Shown here in pieces: positions 22,639 through 32,929 of a stretch of 64,000 nucleotides of DNA. This stretch comes from Epithemia pelagica (lineage: Eukaryota; Bacillariophyta; Bacillariophyceae; Surirellales; Surirellaceae): contig OX337241.1 in NCBI GenBank assembly GCA_946965045.2, forward strand, positions 2,909,744-2,973,743, written 5' to 3'. Made by a program: the position numbers and the translations under genes. A model generated the notes under the pieces. That model did no database searches, was not told where the DNA came from, and saw nothing but the letters and a program-made list of their open reading frames with translations. Position 1 is the stretch's first letter; the number at the start of each line of letters is the position of its first letter.

Positions 22639-24190
22639 CTACAACAACAAGGAGGGCGCTGTGGTGGTGGGTGCACTGGTGGTGGGTGCAGTACTCGGTC
22701 CTAGCGTTGTGTTGGGGGAGGAGAATGGTACCCGTGTGGGATGTTCCGATGGATGCAATGAAGGTTGATTCAATGGTGTTTCCGAGGGTCTCGAGGTGGG
22801 TGATGGAGAAGGCAAGATGGATGGAATCAAAGATGGAGAGGGAAGAATGGATGGTTTCGAAGACGGTTCATCACTAGGTGTGGAGGAAGGACGAGCCGAA
22901 ATGATTGGTGTCCAAGAAGGCTGAAAGGAGGGTACGACGGAGGGTTGGGTGGATACCGTGGGCGTGGAGGAGGGCCGTGTCGATGGAAGAGTGGATGGTA
23001 CCATACTCGGTTGAGGAGATGGCTGCCACGAGGGGATCCTGGAGGGATGCCCCGAAGGGATTGCCGATGGCTCGGTCGAAACTGTCGGGGCATGGGACGG
23101 TGTACTGGAAGGTTCCTGGGAAGGATTGGTAGATGGCGATTCACTGGGCATGGCTGAAGGATTGGTCGATAGCGTCGGTTGGTCCGATGGCATGGACGAT
23201 GGTGTTTGGGAGGGTTGTGTCGACACGGTGGGTGTAGAAGAGGGTGCACTCGACGGATTGTGGGAGGGTATCGAGCTGGGAGACTCGGACGGGTGAGAGG
23301 ACAGCGTCGGCGTTTCACTGGGTTGTTTCGGCGGCGTGGATGACGGATGTGGGGAGGGCTGGTCACTTGGTTCACTCGAGGGGACCGACGACACGATGGG
23401 TTGGGGACTTGCTGTTGTAGTGTCCGTGGGTTTCGTCGATGGAAGGAAAGAAGGCTGTGTCGATGGCATAATAGAAGAGACTTTGGATGGATTGGTGGAT
23501 GGGCTTTGCAGCGGCATTGTTGTGGGAGTGTGAGAGTGCCGATGGAGTGGCGGAAGGGACTGTTGATGGATGGATGGATGGTTTTTGCGAAGGGAGTGTT
23601 GTGGGAGTGTTGGAGGGGTTTCTCGGTAGAGTGGACGACCGTGAGACGGATGGCCTTATGGACGGTGATTACGATGGTGCACCGGAAGAGGTTGTATGGT
23701 CGAGTTTCCGTGGGTTGTGTACTCGTAGTGCTGGACTGACGCACCATAGGCGAACCCGGTGGACCAGCCGTTGGTGCAGTAGTGGAAAAATTTGTTTCGG
23801 GATACGCCTCGACGAGACAATGCAAAAATCCCGTTGGAGTGGTAGTGGAAGTGGTGGTTTGATTCTAAGGAGTGGCGTCTTGTTGTTGTTGCGGTGGTTG
23901 CAATAGGGAAAACATGTCCTCATTATTCTCCGTGTCAGTGGGATCGAGACATTTATAAAGTGGTAATAACAAAATTGTAGGCCTTGTGACAGGCTTCAAA
24001 CTTTTTAGCGTACCAGATACTCCACCAGGCATGGGTACAACTGCTATGTAATGTTTACAAGACCAACTCGGATTGTCGATCCAATGCTACCAATTCCAAG
24101 TCCTTGTTGTTTGTTGTCACAATGTGGTGATCTCCTGGTGGAGTTGGTGTGGTTGTTGTGGGAACAAATTCAACCTTTGATGAACTTGTT
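22639..24190 (-). pseudogene. Subtilase pseudogene lacking the catalytic domain
   Basis: This is a decayed copy of the subtilase at 26518-29331. Reading the minus strand, 24190-23840 matches its propeptide (LVALDRQSELVL; then sequence matching LLQ, CPDP and AYNL codons). Position 23838 joins directly to the segment after the catalytic domain (CLVEAYPET), and 23800-22639 matches the Pro/Ser/Thr tail (PSSEPSDQPSPHPSS and similar). About 1.2 kb holding the Asp, His and Ser motifs is missing. Several frame changes and in-frame stops occur, although the last 292 codons of the tail remain open. Sequence identity ends near 24190, where a different repeat begins. Loss of protease function is certain if transcribed; a secreted tail peptide is conceivable but unlikely. 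Confidence 0.85.
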
Positions 24191-24202
24191 GCGTGACACG
24201 AT

Positions 24203-24680
24203 CGATTTCTATAGAGCCCAACATTCTTTTTGAATAGAGGCTTAACGGAAACAGTCATGCATCGCAGACATTGAAAGCCCCAATGGTCATTTTGTACAAA
24301 ATTATTTGTGTGTTGAATCACACTAACTATCGATTCCTATCAGGCCCAAGAAACTTTTCACTTGTCCGTTCAATGATAGGCTTATCGGAAAGAGTCCTGC
24401 ATCATATCGTAGACCTGCAGTTGTTGTTTGTTGTGAGCAGGTTCAACCTTTGATGAACGTGTTGCGTGACACGATCGATTTTTATTAAGCCCAACTCTTT
24501 TTGCATGTCTGGAACGATAGGCTTGACGGAAAAAGTCATGCATCGCAGACATTGAAAGCCCCAATGGTCATTTTGTACAAAATTATTTGTGTGTTGAATC
24601 ACACTAACTATCGATTTCTACTAGGCCCAACAAACTTTTCACTTGTCTGTTCAATGAGGCTTATCGGAAAGAGTCGTGCA
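24203..24680. repeat. Four related monomers of about 130-145 bp arranged as a two-dimer tandem array
   Basis: Each monomer starts with ATCGATTTCTAT...GCCCAA and contains CGGAAA.AGTC.TGCATC. Starts are near 24203, 24328, 24472 and 24610. Monomers 1 and 3 are more alike, as are 2 and 4, so a dimer was duplicated (shared 80-bp block TTGAAAGCCCCAATGGTCAT at 24269 and 24554). A fifth related piece is at about 29703. The array ends about 180 bp before the sulfotransferase start codon. Confidence 0.75.
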
Positions 24681-24861
24681 TCGTAGACCCTTTTTACGTG
24701 GAATCAATGCAATCCGTCCCTACTCACAATCCCCATACGAAAAACAAGAAGTGACCATCGTAAGCTTACAAGGTATATCAAAGGAACAAGAACAGATCCC
24801 CTACAAAACGGTGAGGGAATTTAGCAATTTTTTGGTTCTCAAAGACACCCCAGAGAGCAAC

Positions 24862-25947
24862 ATGACTACCATGAAGCGGATGAGTAAGATAGCGCTCCTG
24901 ATTTGTTGCGGTATGATATCGAGTGGGCTTGTCTTATGGCAATGTCAACAAAAGTACACAACCTTGGCCACGACCAAATCTGTGCTTGGTTCGTCGACAG
25001 AAGAAGAAGAAGAAGAAGAAGAGCAAGTACCGTGTCATGTAGTTCCCGAGTTAGTATCGAATGCAAGCAATCCACAATTTGTGATCGAGCTGCGCCGTAA
25101 ACTTGGTTTGTCGTCACCATCTTGCCTAGACAAACACTTTGACACTTTTGCCCAGGCCTTTTTGGATCGTCCAAGACAGAAGCATTTGAATCTTCACATC
25201 CCCAAAGCTGGAGGAACAACGGTTTGCGAAGCAGTCAGAAAATATGGGAACATGTCCACTCCGGGAAATAATTGTTGGACTCAAAACTTTTGTCCCATAT
25301 GGTGTTGTTGTGACAATGTCAAACCCACAAGCTGTCAACAACTTCATGATAGCCATTTGTCAAAGATTGATTTTGTCATGAATGAAAATTGGTTCGATGG
25401 TTTCTGTGAGGGCCGCACGTATTCCATGATGCTTCGAGAACCAGTTTCAAGAGCCATAAGTCATGTGAATCATTTCACTGAGTTTCTTGCAGCTGCTCCA
25501 CGTTCACGTTATCAAAATAGCAGGGGTTGGAGACTTAACTTGGCATTCTCCAACTACATGACTTGGAGCCTGACAGCACAATATAATGAGACTGGTAAAC
25601 CTGAACTGTTTCGACCACGATATGATGACTTGGTACAAGCCAAGAGAGTGATACGACAGATGGTTTTCTTGGTTGACCTCTCCTTTCCCAATGATACCTG
25701 TAACAGGGCGATATTAAAATTCATGGGAATCACTTCCATTCCAGTGGGCACATCAAAATTGCATGCCAATGTGCGAAATGGTAGTCACTACCAAGCAGCC
25801 TATGACAGAGAAGTTTACAAGTTGGTGAATGCTTTGGACATTTCCTTGTATGAATATGCACAGTCCTTGATGGCGGTTGACTGTGCTTTCTTTCTAGATT
25901 TGATGCAAAGATACCCCCAGGTTGTTACTACAGATACAGATCCATAA
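24862..25947 (+). CDS. Sulfotransferase-like type II membrane protein
   Basis: The frame is open from 24676 but the first in-frame ATG is at 24862, giving 361 residues. A short basic N-terminus and a hydrophobic segment (IALLICCGMISSGLVLW, about residues 10-26) give type II (Golgi) topology. The 5'-phosphosulfate-binding motif of PAPS sulfotransferases is LHIPKAGGTTV with His112, and the 3'-phosphate region is MMLREPVSRAISHVNHF around Arg192. This order and spacing match carbohydrate (heparan-type 2-O/6-O) sulfotransferases, which act on glycans in the Golgi lumen. Several Cys residues (CWTQNFCPIWCCC) suggest disulfides. An acidic run EEEEEEEE lies in the stem. Sulfated polysaccharides are abundant in diatom exudates, a plausible but unproven substrate. 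The length is close to the family norm. Confidence 0.72.
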   Translation: MTTMKRMSKIALLICCGMISSGLVLWQCQQKYTTLATTKSVLGSSTEEEEEEEEQVPCHVVPELVSNASNPQFVIELRRKLGLSSPSCLDKHFDTFAQAFLDRPRQKHLNLHIPKAGGTTVCEAVRKYGNMSTPGNNCWTQNFCPIWCCCDNVKPTSCQQLHDSHLSKIDFVMNENWFDGFCEGRTYSMMLREPVSRAISHVNHFTEFLAAAPRSRYQNSRGWRLNLAFSNYMTWSLTAQYNETGKPELFRPRYDDLVQAKRVIRQMVFLVDLSFPNDTCNRAILKFMGITSIPVGTSKLHANVRNGSHYQAAYDREVYKLVNALDISLYEYAQSLMAVDCAFFLDLMQRYPQVVTTDTDP

Positions 25948-26517
25948 TGATAAGCAGTGTAGAAAAGTTTGTGACCTTTGCCGGCCTGAGTAAACACCAC
26001 CAAAGAAGACGGCACAATCGTTAGGATACCCCTTCAATATAGTATGGTCGAATGGCATAAGTCACTGCATATCTACGCTTGTGTGGAAAGTTGGAATCGC
26101 TCTCTCGTGCAAGGAATATGGCTCTCCAGAGACGGCACGACAGGTGCTTGAATGGCCACCCGATGATGGAATACTACTAAGATGCTTTCTGAATGCCTGC
26201 TAGAATTGGTTTCCTGGAACTTAGTAGCTCTTGCTTGTCCATGTTTGCAATCTCGGGCAGTATCCTATCTACAGCAAAGGGTTTGTCTCAAACCGTAGAG
26301 AGTGTGATCCGACACACCACCTTACTACCTAGTGCATCCTGCTTGTAGACAGTTTGAGGTCTAGTGTGGGACTTACCTGGCTATTTTACCCTAGATGTTG
26401 TCGTTGGAACAATGTATGTATGTATTAGAATTATATAGTCTATTCTGTCTTTAACATGAATCATGAACTTGTATACCAAACAGCGTTTGGAATTGTCCGC
26501 TGTTGTTTTGTGTTTTG
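25948..26517. other. Intergenic region with a dispersed repeat and subtilase 3' flank
   Basis: No gene seen. It contains the 3' flank of the subtilase on the minus strand, whose relatives occur at 22500-22638 and, inverted, at 33225-33300 and 33505-33580. The part near 26150-26340 resembles 19830-20010. Confidence 0.45.
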
Positions 26518-29331
26518 CTACAAGGAGGGCGTTGTGGTGGTGGGTGTACTGGTGGGGGTAGCGGTACTAGGCTCTAGTGTTGGGTTTGGGGAGGAGGAAG
26601 GGACCAGTGTGGGATGTTGGGATGGATGCGATGAAGGTTGATTCGATGGTGTCTTCGAGGGTCTCGAGGTGGGTGACTGAGAAGGAAGAATGGATGGTTT
26701 CGAAGACGGTTCGTGACTGGGTGTGGAGGAAGGACGAGACGAAATCGTCGGTGTCGATGAAGGCTGAAAGGAGGGTACAACGGAGGGTTGCGTGGATACC
26801 GTCGGAGTGGAGGAGGGCTGTGTCGACGGAAGAGTAGATGGTACCATACTCGGTTGCGGAGATGGCTGCCACGAGGGAATCGTGGAGGGATGCCCCGAAG
26901 GGATTGCAGACGGCTCTGTCGAAACCGAAGGGGCATTGGACGGTGTACTGGAAGGTTCCTGGGAAGGATTGGTAGATGGCGATTCACTGGGCATGGCCGA
27001 AGGATTGGTCGATAATGTCGGTTGGTCCGACGGCATGGACGATGGTGTTTGGGAGGGTTGGGTCGACAAAGTGGGTGCCGAGGAGGGTGCACTCGACGGA
27101 TTGTTGGAGGGTGCCGAACTGGGAGACACGGACGGATGAGAGGACAGCGTAGGCGTCTCACTGGGTTGATTCGACGGCGTGCAAGAGGGATGTTGGGAGG
27201 GCTGATCACTGGGTTCACTCGAGGGAACCGAGGAAATGGTGGGTTGGGGACTCGTTGTGGGAGTCTCTGTGGGTTGCGTCGAAGGAAGAAACGATGGCTG
27301 TGTCGATGGAGTAGTGGAAGGGACTTTGGATGGATTGGTGGATGGGCTTTGCAACGGCATTGTTGTGGGAGTGTGGGAGGGATTCTGCGATGGCCTGGAC
27401 GAGGGTGACATGGATGGTCTCACGGATGGTACTGGCGATGGTGCACTCGAAGGTTGTACCGTCGGAGTATTCGTGGGTTGTGTACTCGGGGTGCTGGACG
27501 GACGCACCGTGGGCAAACTCGTTTCGGGATAGGCCTCGACCAGACACTGCAAAAATCCCGTCGGATTGACCATGCCCGTTCCTTCCAGACGGTCATCGTC
27601 CAAGGGGAGTGCCGTATCGAAGAGACAGGTTTTGACATCGGATACGGTACTTTGGGGTCGCAAACTCTTGCCCATGGCCACCACACCGGCGACATGGGGA
27701 CAGGCCATGCTCGTGCCACTCATCTTGAGGTATTGATTATTGGTTCCCGTGGACCAAATGTGGACGCCCGGTGCCGCAATGTCGGTCCAAGTGCCGTAAT
27801 TGGAAAAACTGGCCCGCCGACGTCCCGAGACATTCGTCGCGGCCACGGCCACCACGTGGGGATGCACGGCGGGATAATAGGACGCGTTGGAATTGCTATT
27901 GCCGGCCGCAAACAAGACCAACACATCATGGTCCAGCGCATACTGGAGAGCCGCCACGACATCGGGTTCGTAGACATTGGGTTCCGCATAGCCCCAGGAA
28001 TTGGAACTAATGTGCGCTCCCATGTCGACGGCATAGACCAAGGCTTCGGCAAAGCCGGCCGTATTGGTTTGACCAAATCCGACACTGGTCATGAGACGAA
28101 TGCCCGTGCCTCCATGCGCCCCTCCAGCCACACCAGCAACACCCAGTCCGCCATTGTCGGTATTGGCCGCAATGGTTCCCGCGACATGACTGCCATGACT
28201 GCCGTGACCAAGGAGATGGGTATTGCCGACACTATCGCCATGATTGTAGCCAAAACAATCATCCATGTAACCATTGCCATCGTCATCGACGCCATTGTTA
28301 CATATTTCACCGGGGTTGACCCAGGGATTCGCGGCCAAGTCAACATGGTCCATATCCCATCCGGAATCCAAGACATGGACAATGGTTTCGGCCGCATGCT
28401 GCCATCCGTCGTGCTGTGCCATGAACTGCCATGCCGCACTGAGGTCAATGGTATCGTAATGAGACTGGTTTCCATTGGCATAATATTCATCATTAGGATC
28501 CTCCGGGCAATGCGTTGTGGTTGTGGCACGACGATGCTGGTTGCTTCGCAGCTTTCTACTACTACCACCTCCTGCTTCTTGCGGGGATGGTTCCAAGTCC
28601 GAGGGTGATAGGGTTCCCCGATATTCCATGTCGACTTCTTCGTGTTCGGCATCCATGGACACAATGCTCCAATCGTCGTCTGGTTCCTTCTGGTCGTGGT
28701 GTTGTTGTTGTTCCCAGGCTTGTCGCAATCGAGCAATGGCTCGCAAGGTTCCCAGTCCTTTGGTATTGGTAGTGGTGGTGGAAGTGGTTTGATTTGCTTG
28801 TTGCTGTTCTTGTTGCAATAGGGAAAACATGTCCTCGTTGTTGTCCGAACTGGTTGGATCGGGACATTTAAAGTGATAATGACAATGCAAATTGTAGGCC
28901 TTGTGCCGGGCTTCAAATTTGGGCGCATAGCGGATACTTCGCCAGGCATGAGTACAAATGCCGTGCAATGTTTGCAAGACCAAGTCGGACTGTCGATCCA
29001 ATTCGACCATTTCCCAGTCATTGTCATTTTCAGAATTGTTATTTTGGTCATCCTGGTGGTCGGGTCGAGTTGTAATGGCTGTAGTGGGACGAGCAAATTC
29101 CACCTTGAGAATGTCTCGGACCGTCCCTTGTTGCACCTGTTGCGTCAAGCGACGATTATTGGGAAATTTGGGGGCCACACGATTACGACGATTCCGAGGA
29201 TTGGGTTGCGCCGTCACGAAAAGGACCGCAACGAAGGAACGACGACCACCACCACCAACCGCAAGCAGCACCACCACCAGAAATCGAATGAGACTTTGAA
29301 ACCAACAGTGACTCGATTTCTTCGTCATCAT
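26518..29331 (-). CDS. Subtilisin-like serine protease (S8) with long Pro/Ser/Thr tail
   Basis: 937 residues from the ATG at 29331; the frame extends to 29355 without another ATG. The N-terminus MMTKKSSHCWFQSLIRFLVVVLLAV is a signal peptide. A propeptide follows with RRLTQQVQQGTVRDI and LDRQSDLVLQTLHG. Catalytic residues are Asp322 (HVLDSGWDMDHVD), His379 (GHGSHGSHVAGT) and Ser541 (SGTSMACPHVAG); the oxyanion Asn is in FAAGNSNSN, and VDDDGNGYMDD forms a calcium-type loop. From about residue 605 to the end the chain is a regular PS/PT repeat (PSSTPSTQPTNTPT and similar), probably O-glycosylated as in other stramenopile secreted proteins. No intron, unlike the related protease at 7632-11002, whose catalytic domain is similar but whose tail is Cys-rich. 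It is the intact parent of the pseudogene at 22639-24190. Confidence 0.9.
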   Translation of the reverse strand: MMTKKSSHCWFQSLIRFLVVVLLAVGGGGRRSFVAVLFVTAQPNPRNRRNRVAPKFPNNRRLTQQVQQGTVRDILKVEFARPTTAITTRPDHQDDQNNNSENDNDWEMVELDRQSDLVLQTLHGICTHAWRSIRYAPKFEARHKAYNLHCHYHFKCPDPTSSDNNEDMFSLLQQEQQQANQTTSTTTTNTKGLGTLRAIARLRQAWEQQQHHDQKEPDDDWSIVSMDAEHEEVDMEYRGTLSPSDLEPSPQEAGGGSSRKLRSNQHRRATTTTHCPEDPNDEYYANGNQSHYDTIDLSAAWQFMAQHDGWQHAAETIVHVLDSGWDMDHVDLAANPWVNPGEICNNGVDDDGNGYMDDCFGYNHGDSVGNTHLLGHGSHGSHVAGTIAANTDNGGLGVAGVAGGAHGGTGIRLMTSVGFGQTNTAGFAEALVYAVDMGAHISSNSWGYAEPNVYEPDVVAALQYALDHDVLVLFAAGNSNSNASYYPAVHPHVVAVAATNVSGRRRASFSNYGTWTDIAAPGVHIWSTGTNNQYLKMSGTSMACPHVAGVVAMGKSLRPQSTVSDVKTCLFDTALPLDDDRLEGTGMVNPTGFLQCLVEAYPETSLPTVRPSSTPSTQPTNTPTVQPSSAPSPVPSVRPSMSPSSRPSQNPSHTPTTMPLQSPSTNPSKVPSTTPSTQPSFLPSTQPTETPTTSPQPTISSVPSSEPSDQPSQHPSCTPSNQPSETPTLSSHPSVSPSSAPSNNPSSAPSSAPTLSTQPSQTPSSMPSDQPTLSTNPSAMPSESPSTNPSQEPSSTPSNAPSVSTEPSAIPSGHPSTIPSWQPSPQPSMVPSTLPSTQPSSTPTVSTQPSVVPSFQPSSTPTISSRPSSTPSHEPSSKPSILPSQSPTSRPSKTPSNQPSSHPSQHPTLVPSSSPNPTLEPSTATPTSTPTTTTPSL

Positions 29332-30494
29332 TATTGCTTGGACTCCAAATGGCAAAATGGTTGCGATCCGTGTCCTTTGGTTGGAAGATTCCTTTCTACA
29401 GAGCAGGGTGAACGAGGAAAACTAGTGAAGACCAAGGGATTGTTACGCAACCATCATCCCATGAATGGTGGAAGGCATGGTGGAATGAAAGACTGACCCC
29501 TCTGTGTGAACGGCTCGTGCCAAATGAAACAGGAATCGGGGGCCGTGTCGCTCGTTGGTAAGGTTATATTATACTATTCATTCAATGGTTAGTTGGTTTT
29601 TCGTTTGGGGGGAACGGCCCATGTCCCTTGTCGATGCCAATAATATGGTGGTTCTCTTCTCTTTTCTGACTGTCTTTTTCTTTTGTGGAGATTGGTGCGG
29701 AGTGACACGATCGATTTCTATTAAGCCCAACAAACTTTTCACGTCATTCGTAGCAGACCTGGAAACTGGAAACCCCATTGGTCATTCCCTGCCGCACTCC
29801 ACTACTGGCAACGAAAGTCCGGTCGAGGGACAGACATGGTTTCAGTTGGTAGGGCCCATTCCGTCCCTACTAGAAAACGTATCTACAATACCGCTCGCCG
29901 CGAACAAAAGCAGTCGCAGACATCCAGTTCCAGTCGCATGGTGTGACCCTGCGGATGCAACTTCTTGGCGGGATGTGTTATGACGATGTGTGTGTTGTCG
30001 TTTGGAATTTTGTGTTCCTTTTCTCTCTCCAATTTTAGGTTCGACCTCTCTCGTTCCAACCACCAGTGTCGCTCGTTTCTACCGAATTCATCCATGGTTC
30101 CGAAGCCACTCCATAATTGCTACTCTACGAACTCCCGTGGTGATTGAATAAAAGAAACTATATAGTATAACTCTACCAAAATACATCAGAGTTGTGGTTC
30201 ACGGAAGAAGTCCGTTTCAACACAAAAGGATTTGCACACACCAACACGCTCCAAACAACAACGACATCGCTCAAAGGTATGTGACACGTTCGTGGTGCGT
30301 TCCTGGATACAGCACCCACCCCCACGCCCCACAAAAAAAGGAACGAATGGTACATCGTTCCTCTAGAGAGGATATACACAGCAGGGTCTCCCGGGTGTTG
30401 TGGGTCGGTGCACGAAACAAATCACACACGATCCGCGTCGTTTGGCTCCAGCGCGTCGCAGTCGTTTAGCCGTTATGCAACGCGGCTTGCGGTA
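29332..30494. other. Intergenic region
   Basis: Contains the promoter of the subtilase (minus strand) and the 3' end of the Lys/Gly/Asp repeat gene. Bases 29700-29745 (GTGACACGATCGATTTC, AAGCCCAACAAACTTTTCAC) match the monomer repeat at 24203-24680. No supported gene. Confidence 0.45.
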
Positions 30495-31462
30495 TTACAG
30501 CAGTCGCTTGCCGCTCTTCTTGTCAGAGTCGTCCTTGTAGTACCAGTCATCGTACATGAAGTAGTCGTCATAGTCTTTCTTGCCCTTATCGTCCTTGTCG
30601 GATTCCTTCTTGCCCTTCTTGTCGGAATCATCCTTTTCGTCCGAATCCTTCTTTCCTTTGCCTTTGGAGCCGTCCATGCCCATACCCTTGCCCTTGGAGT
30701 AGTCATCCATACCCATTCCCTTGCCTTTGGAGTAGTCATCCATACCCATTCCCTTGCCCTTGGAGTAGTCATCCATGCCCATTCCGGTTGGTTTCGCAGT
30801 CGGCTCTGCTGTGGGTTTGACAGTTGGTTTGGAGGTTGGTACAGCTGTGGGTTTAACGGTCGGCTTAAATGTTGGTTTGACGGTGGGTTTGACAGTTGGT
30901 TCAGCTGTGGGTTTGACAGTTGGTTTGGCCTTCTTGCCCTTGTAGTCATCGTCCATACCCATACCCTTCTTGCCTTTGGAGTCATCGTCCATACTCATAC
31001 CCTTACCCTTGGAGGAATCATCGTATCCCTTGGTGACGGGCTTGGCAGTTGGGTAATAGTAGTCCTCGTCCATACCCTTTCCTTTGCCTTTGGAGCCGTC
31101 CATACCCATACCCTTGCCCTTGGAGTAGTCGTCCATACCCATTCCCTTGCCTTTGGAGTAGTCATCCATACCCATTCCCTTCTTGCCCTTGGAGTCATCG
31201 TCCATACCCATACCCTTCTTGCCTTTGGAGTCATCGTCCATGCTCTTTGCTTTCTTTGTATATTTCTATCCATAGGAAGCAATCGGAGTGGTTAGAAGAG
31301 GTGTGCTCCCAGCAATCCTTTGGGAATGCAGTGACTTTCGAAACGTACCATTTCGGGGAGATCTCTTTGGCTTTGTTCAAGATTGGCGGGCAACTCAATC
31401 AACTCGGATCTGACGAAGGCCGACGCTTGGAGCAACACGGCCAACACGATAGATTGCTTCAT
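30495..31462 (-). CDS. Secreted Lys/Gly/Met/Asp repeat protein, silaffin-like composition, one intron
   Basis: Two exons on the minus strand: 31462-31349 and 31265-30495, with an 83-bp intron (31348-31266; GTACGT donor, ATAG acceptor, phase 0). The spliced protein has 294 residues. Exon 1 is a signal peptide and short pro-region ([19 protein letters not shown], then [19 protein letters not shown]). Exon 2 is almost all repeat: the unit [11 protein letters not shown] or [12 protein letters not shown] occurs in two blocks, separated by a [15 protein letters not shown] block. The C-terminus is Lys/Asp-rich and ends [15 protein letters not shown]. Regular SKGK spacing offers many modifiable Lys and phosphorylatable Ser, as in silaffins and other silica-associated proteins. 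That role is inferred from composition only. It could instead be a cell-wall or adhesive protein. No known domain. Confidence 0.8.
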
Positions 31463-32659
31463 GATGATGGTGTGATAAACTCTAAGTGACTGTCACGAAG
31501 CAATGTGATGGTTTTCGTTTGCAGACCGTTTCGAATTGTGAGCTCTGCTGTACTAACAAAAATGAGGCAGCAACGGACACTGAGGAAGAAGGGATTGGTC
31601 TTGTAGACTGATGGTGAGTTTTCCCGAAATTGCGAGTCTCTTTGAAAAAAGGAGGAAGTGTGTAGGGAAGCATGAGTGTGTGTTTAGGAGGAAGACAAGA
31701 GCCAGGCTCAATCCTGTCTAATTGAATATTCCTGAACGGCTAGTTCCTTCCATAAGAGAATGGGATGCTGGCTTTGCACACCAGTCTCTTTTATCGAATC
31801 AACACGGGCCATGGTTGGAACGCTGGACATGAAAAATCTCTCGGATCGTCCTTCCCCAGACTCGAATTTGGGATAAATTGAGGCGCTCGAGGGGATTCTG
31901 CGGGAAGCCTCGACGGGCGCGCATGGCACTAATACGAAGATTTTGATAAAGCGCGACTGGAAAATTTCCGTTGGACTGTCCGGCTCGGTCGTTCCAAAAA
32001 CGGGAGGTGGAATTCGGAGAAGGCCAAGCCCTTTTCGCACCGGTCACGACGAAGGTGCGACTCACCCACTTTTCCACTCTTTCATCTATACTCGATCTTC
32101 AACGGGACTGGCGTTCCATTCGCTGTCAAGTACGTACCACGTGACCACTTAGTAAATTCAAACAGAGGATTGGCTTCTCAGGTATTCTACGCACGCAGCG
32201 CAATCTTATCGTACAATCCACCTATCCTGCGCGGGAAGTGGTCACGCCTGAATGCCGAGGCGGACGAGTCGTTTGAAAATTCGCTTTGTATAGCTATTGT
32301 CACAATTCAAAAATCCATAACGCGACCTGTCAAATCAAACCTCACCAAAAGTCGAGGAGTATCGCGCTTTGTCCTGAAATCTCATCGGAGAGGAACACCA
32401 GTTAAGGATGGAGTTCACAAGTAAGAATCAAGAGTGACTCGAGGCATTGGCAATGTGCCTTGGATTCCAATGGTAGGACTGGAAGACAGGTCCGTGTACG
32501 AGGAGGCAGTATACGCTGTCGTCGCGGAAGGAATCTGGTGCACGGAATCTGGTCGAGGACACTATAACTCCACACGCTTGGAAGCAATGGGAAACCAATC
32601 CAGAGAAAGGAGACACATTGAGTGTCATCTTGTTGGTGTTGTTCCGTGATGACATAATC
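31463..32659. other. Intergenic region with possible degenerate minus-strand coding sequence
   Basis: Contains the promoter of the repeat-protein gene. Near 31800-32077 one minus-strand frame (SQIRVWGRTIREIFHVQ) is faintly like the subtilase propeptide (QQVQQGTVRDILKVE), but the match is too weak to annotate. Nothing else recognised. Confidence 0.35.
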
Positions 32660-32790
32660 AATTCGTCTTATGCGACGAATAGCGGCTTGAAAGATGGGTT
32701 CTGGACCGCTTTACTAGAAAGATGGTTTGTCCGGCACGGTTGTGTTGATTCTCGATGGAATGAAGAAGCTTGCAAATAAGTATCCAGCGA
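32660..32790 (-). pseudogene. Fragment of the secreted repeat-protein gene (third copy)
   Basis: Matches the 3' coding part of the gene family at 34106-35028. The plus-strand words ATGCGACGAA, GGCTTGAAAGATGGGTTCT and TTGTCCGGCACGG parallel 34190-34260 and 36512-36575. Frames are broken. Only the C-terminal region is present. Confidence 0.6.
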
Positions 32791-32929
32791 TAAATCGAAC
32801 TCCTTGAGTCTTGGTTCGGTACAGTCCAAAAATACAACCATTACAATGTGCCATGTTCTTTCCAGCAAAATGCTTGCCCTCTTGGCAGTGGCAAGGGCAA
32901 CGCAGTTCTCTCGGCAGTGCATCATGTCC

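Noticed and set aside
27454-28608. 384-codon plus-strand ORF opposite the subtilase
   Set aside because: Shadow of the catalytic domain on the minus strand.
31799-32077. Possible subtilase propeptide remnant on the minus strand
   Set aside because: Only a faint resemblance over about 12 residues; not enough to call homology.
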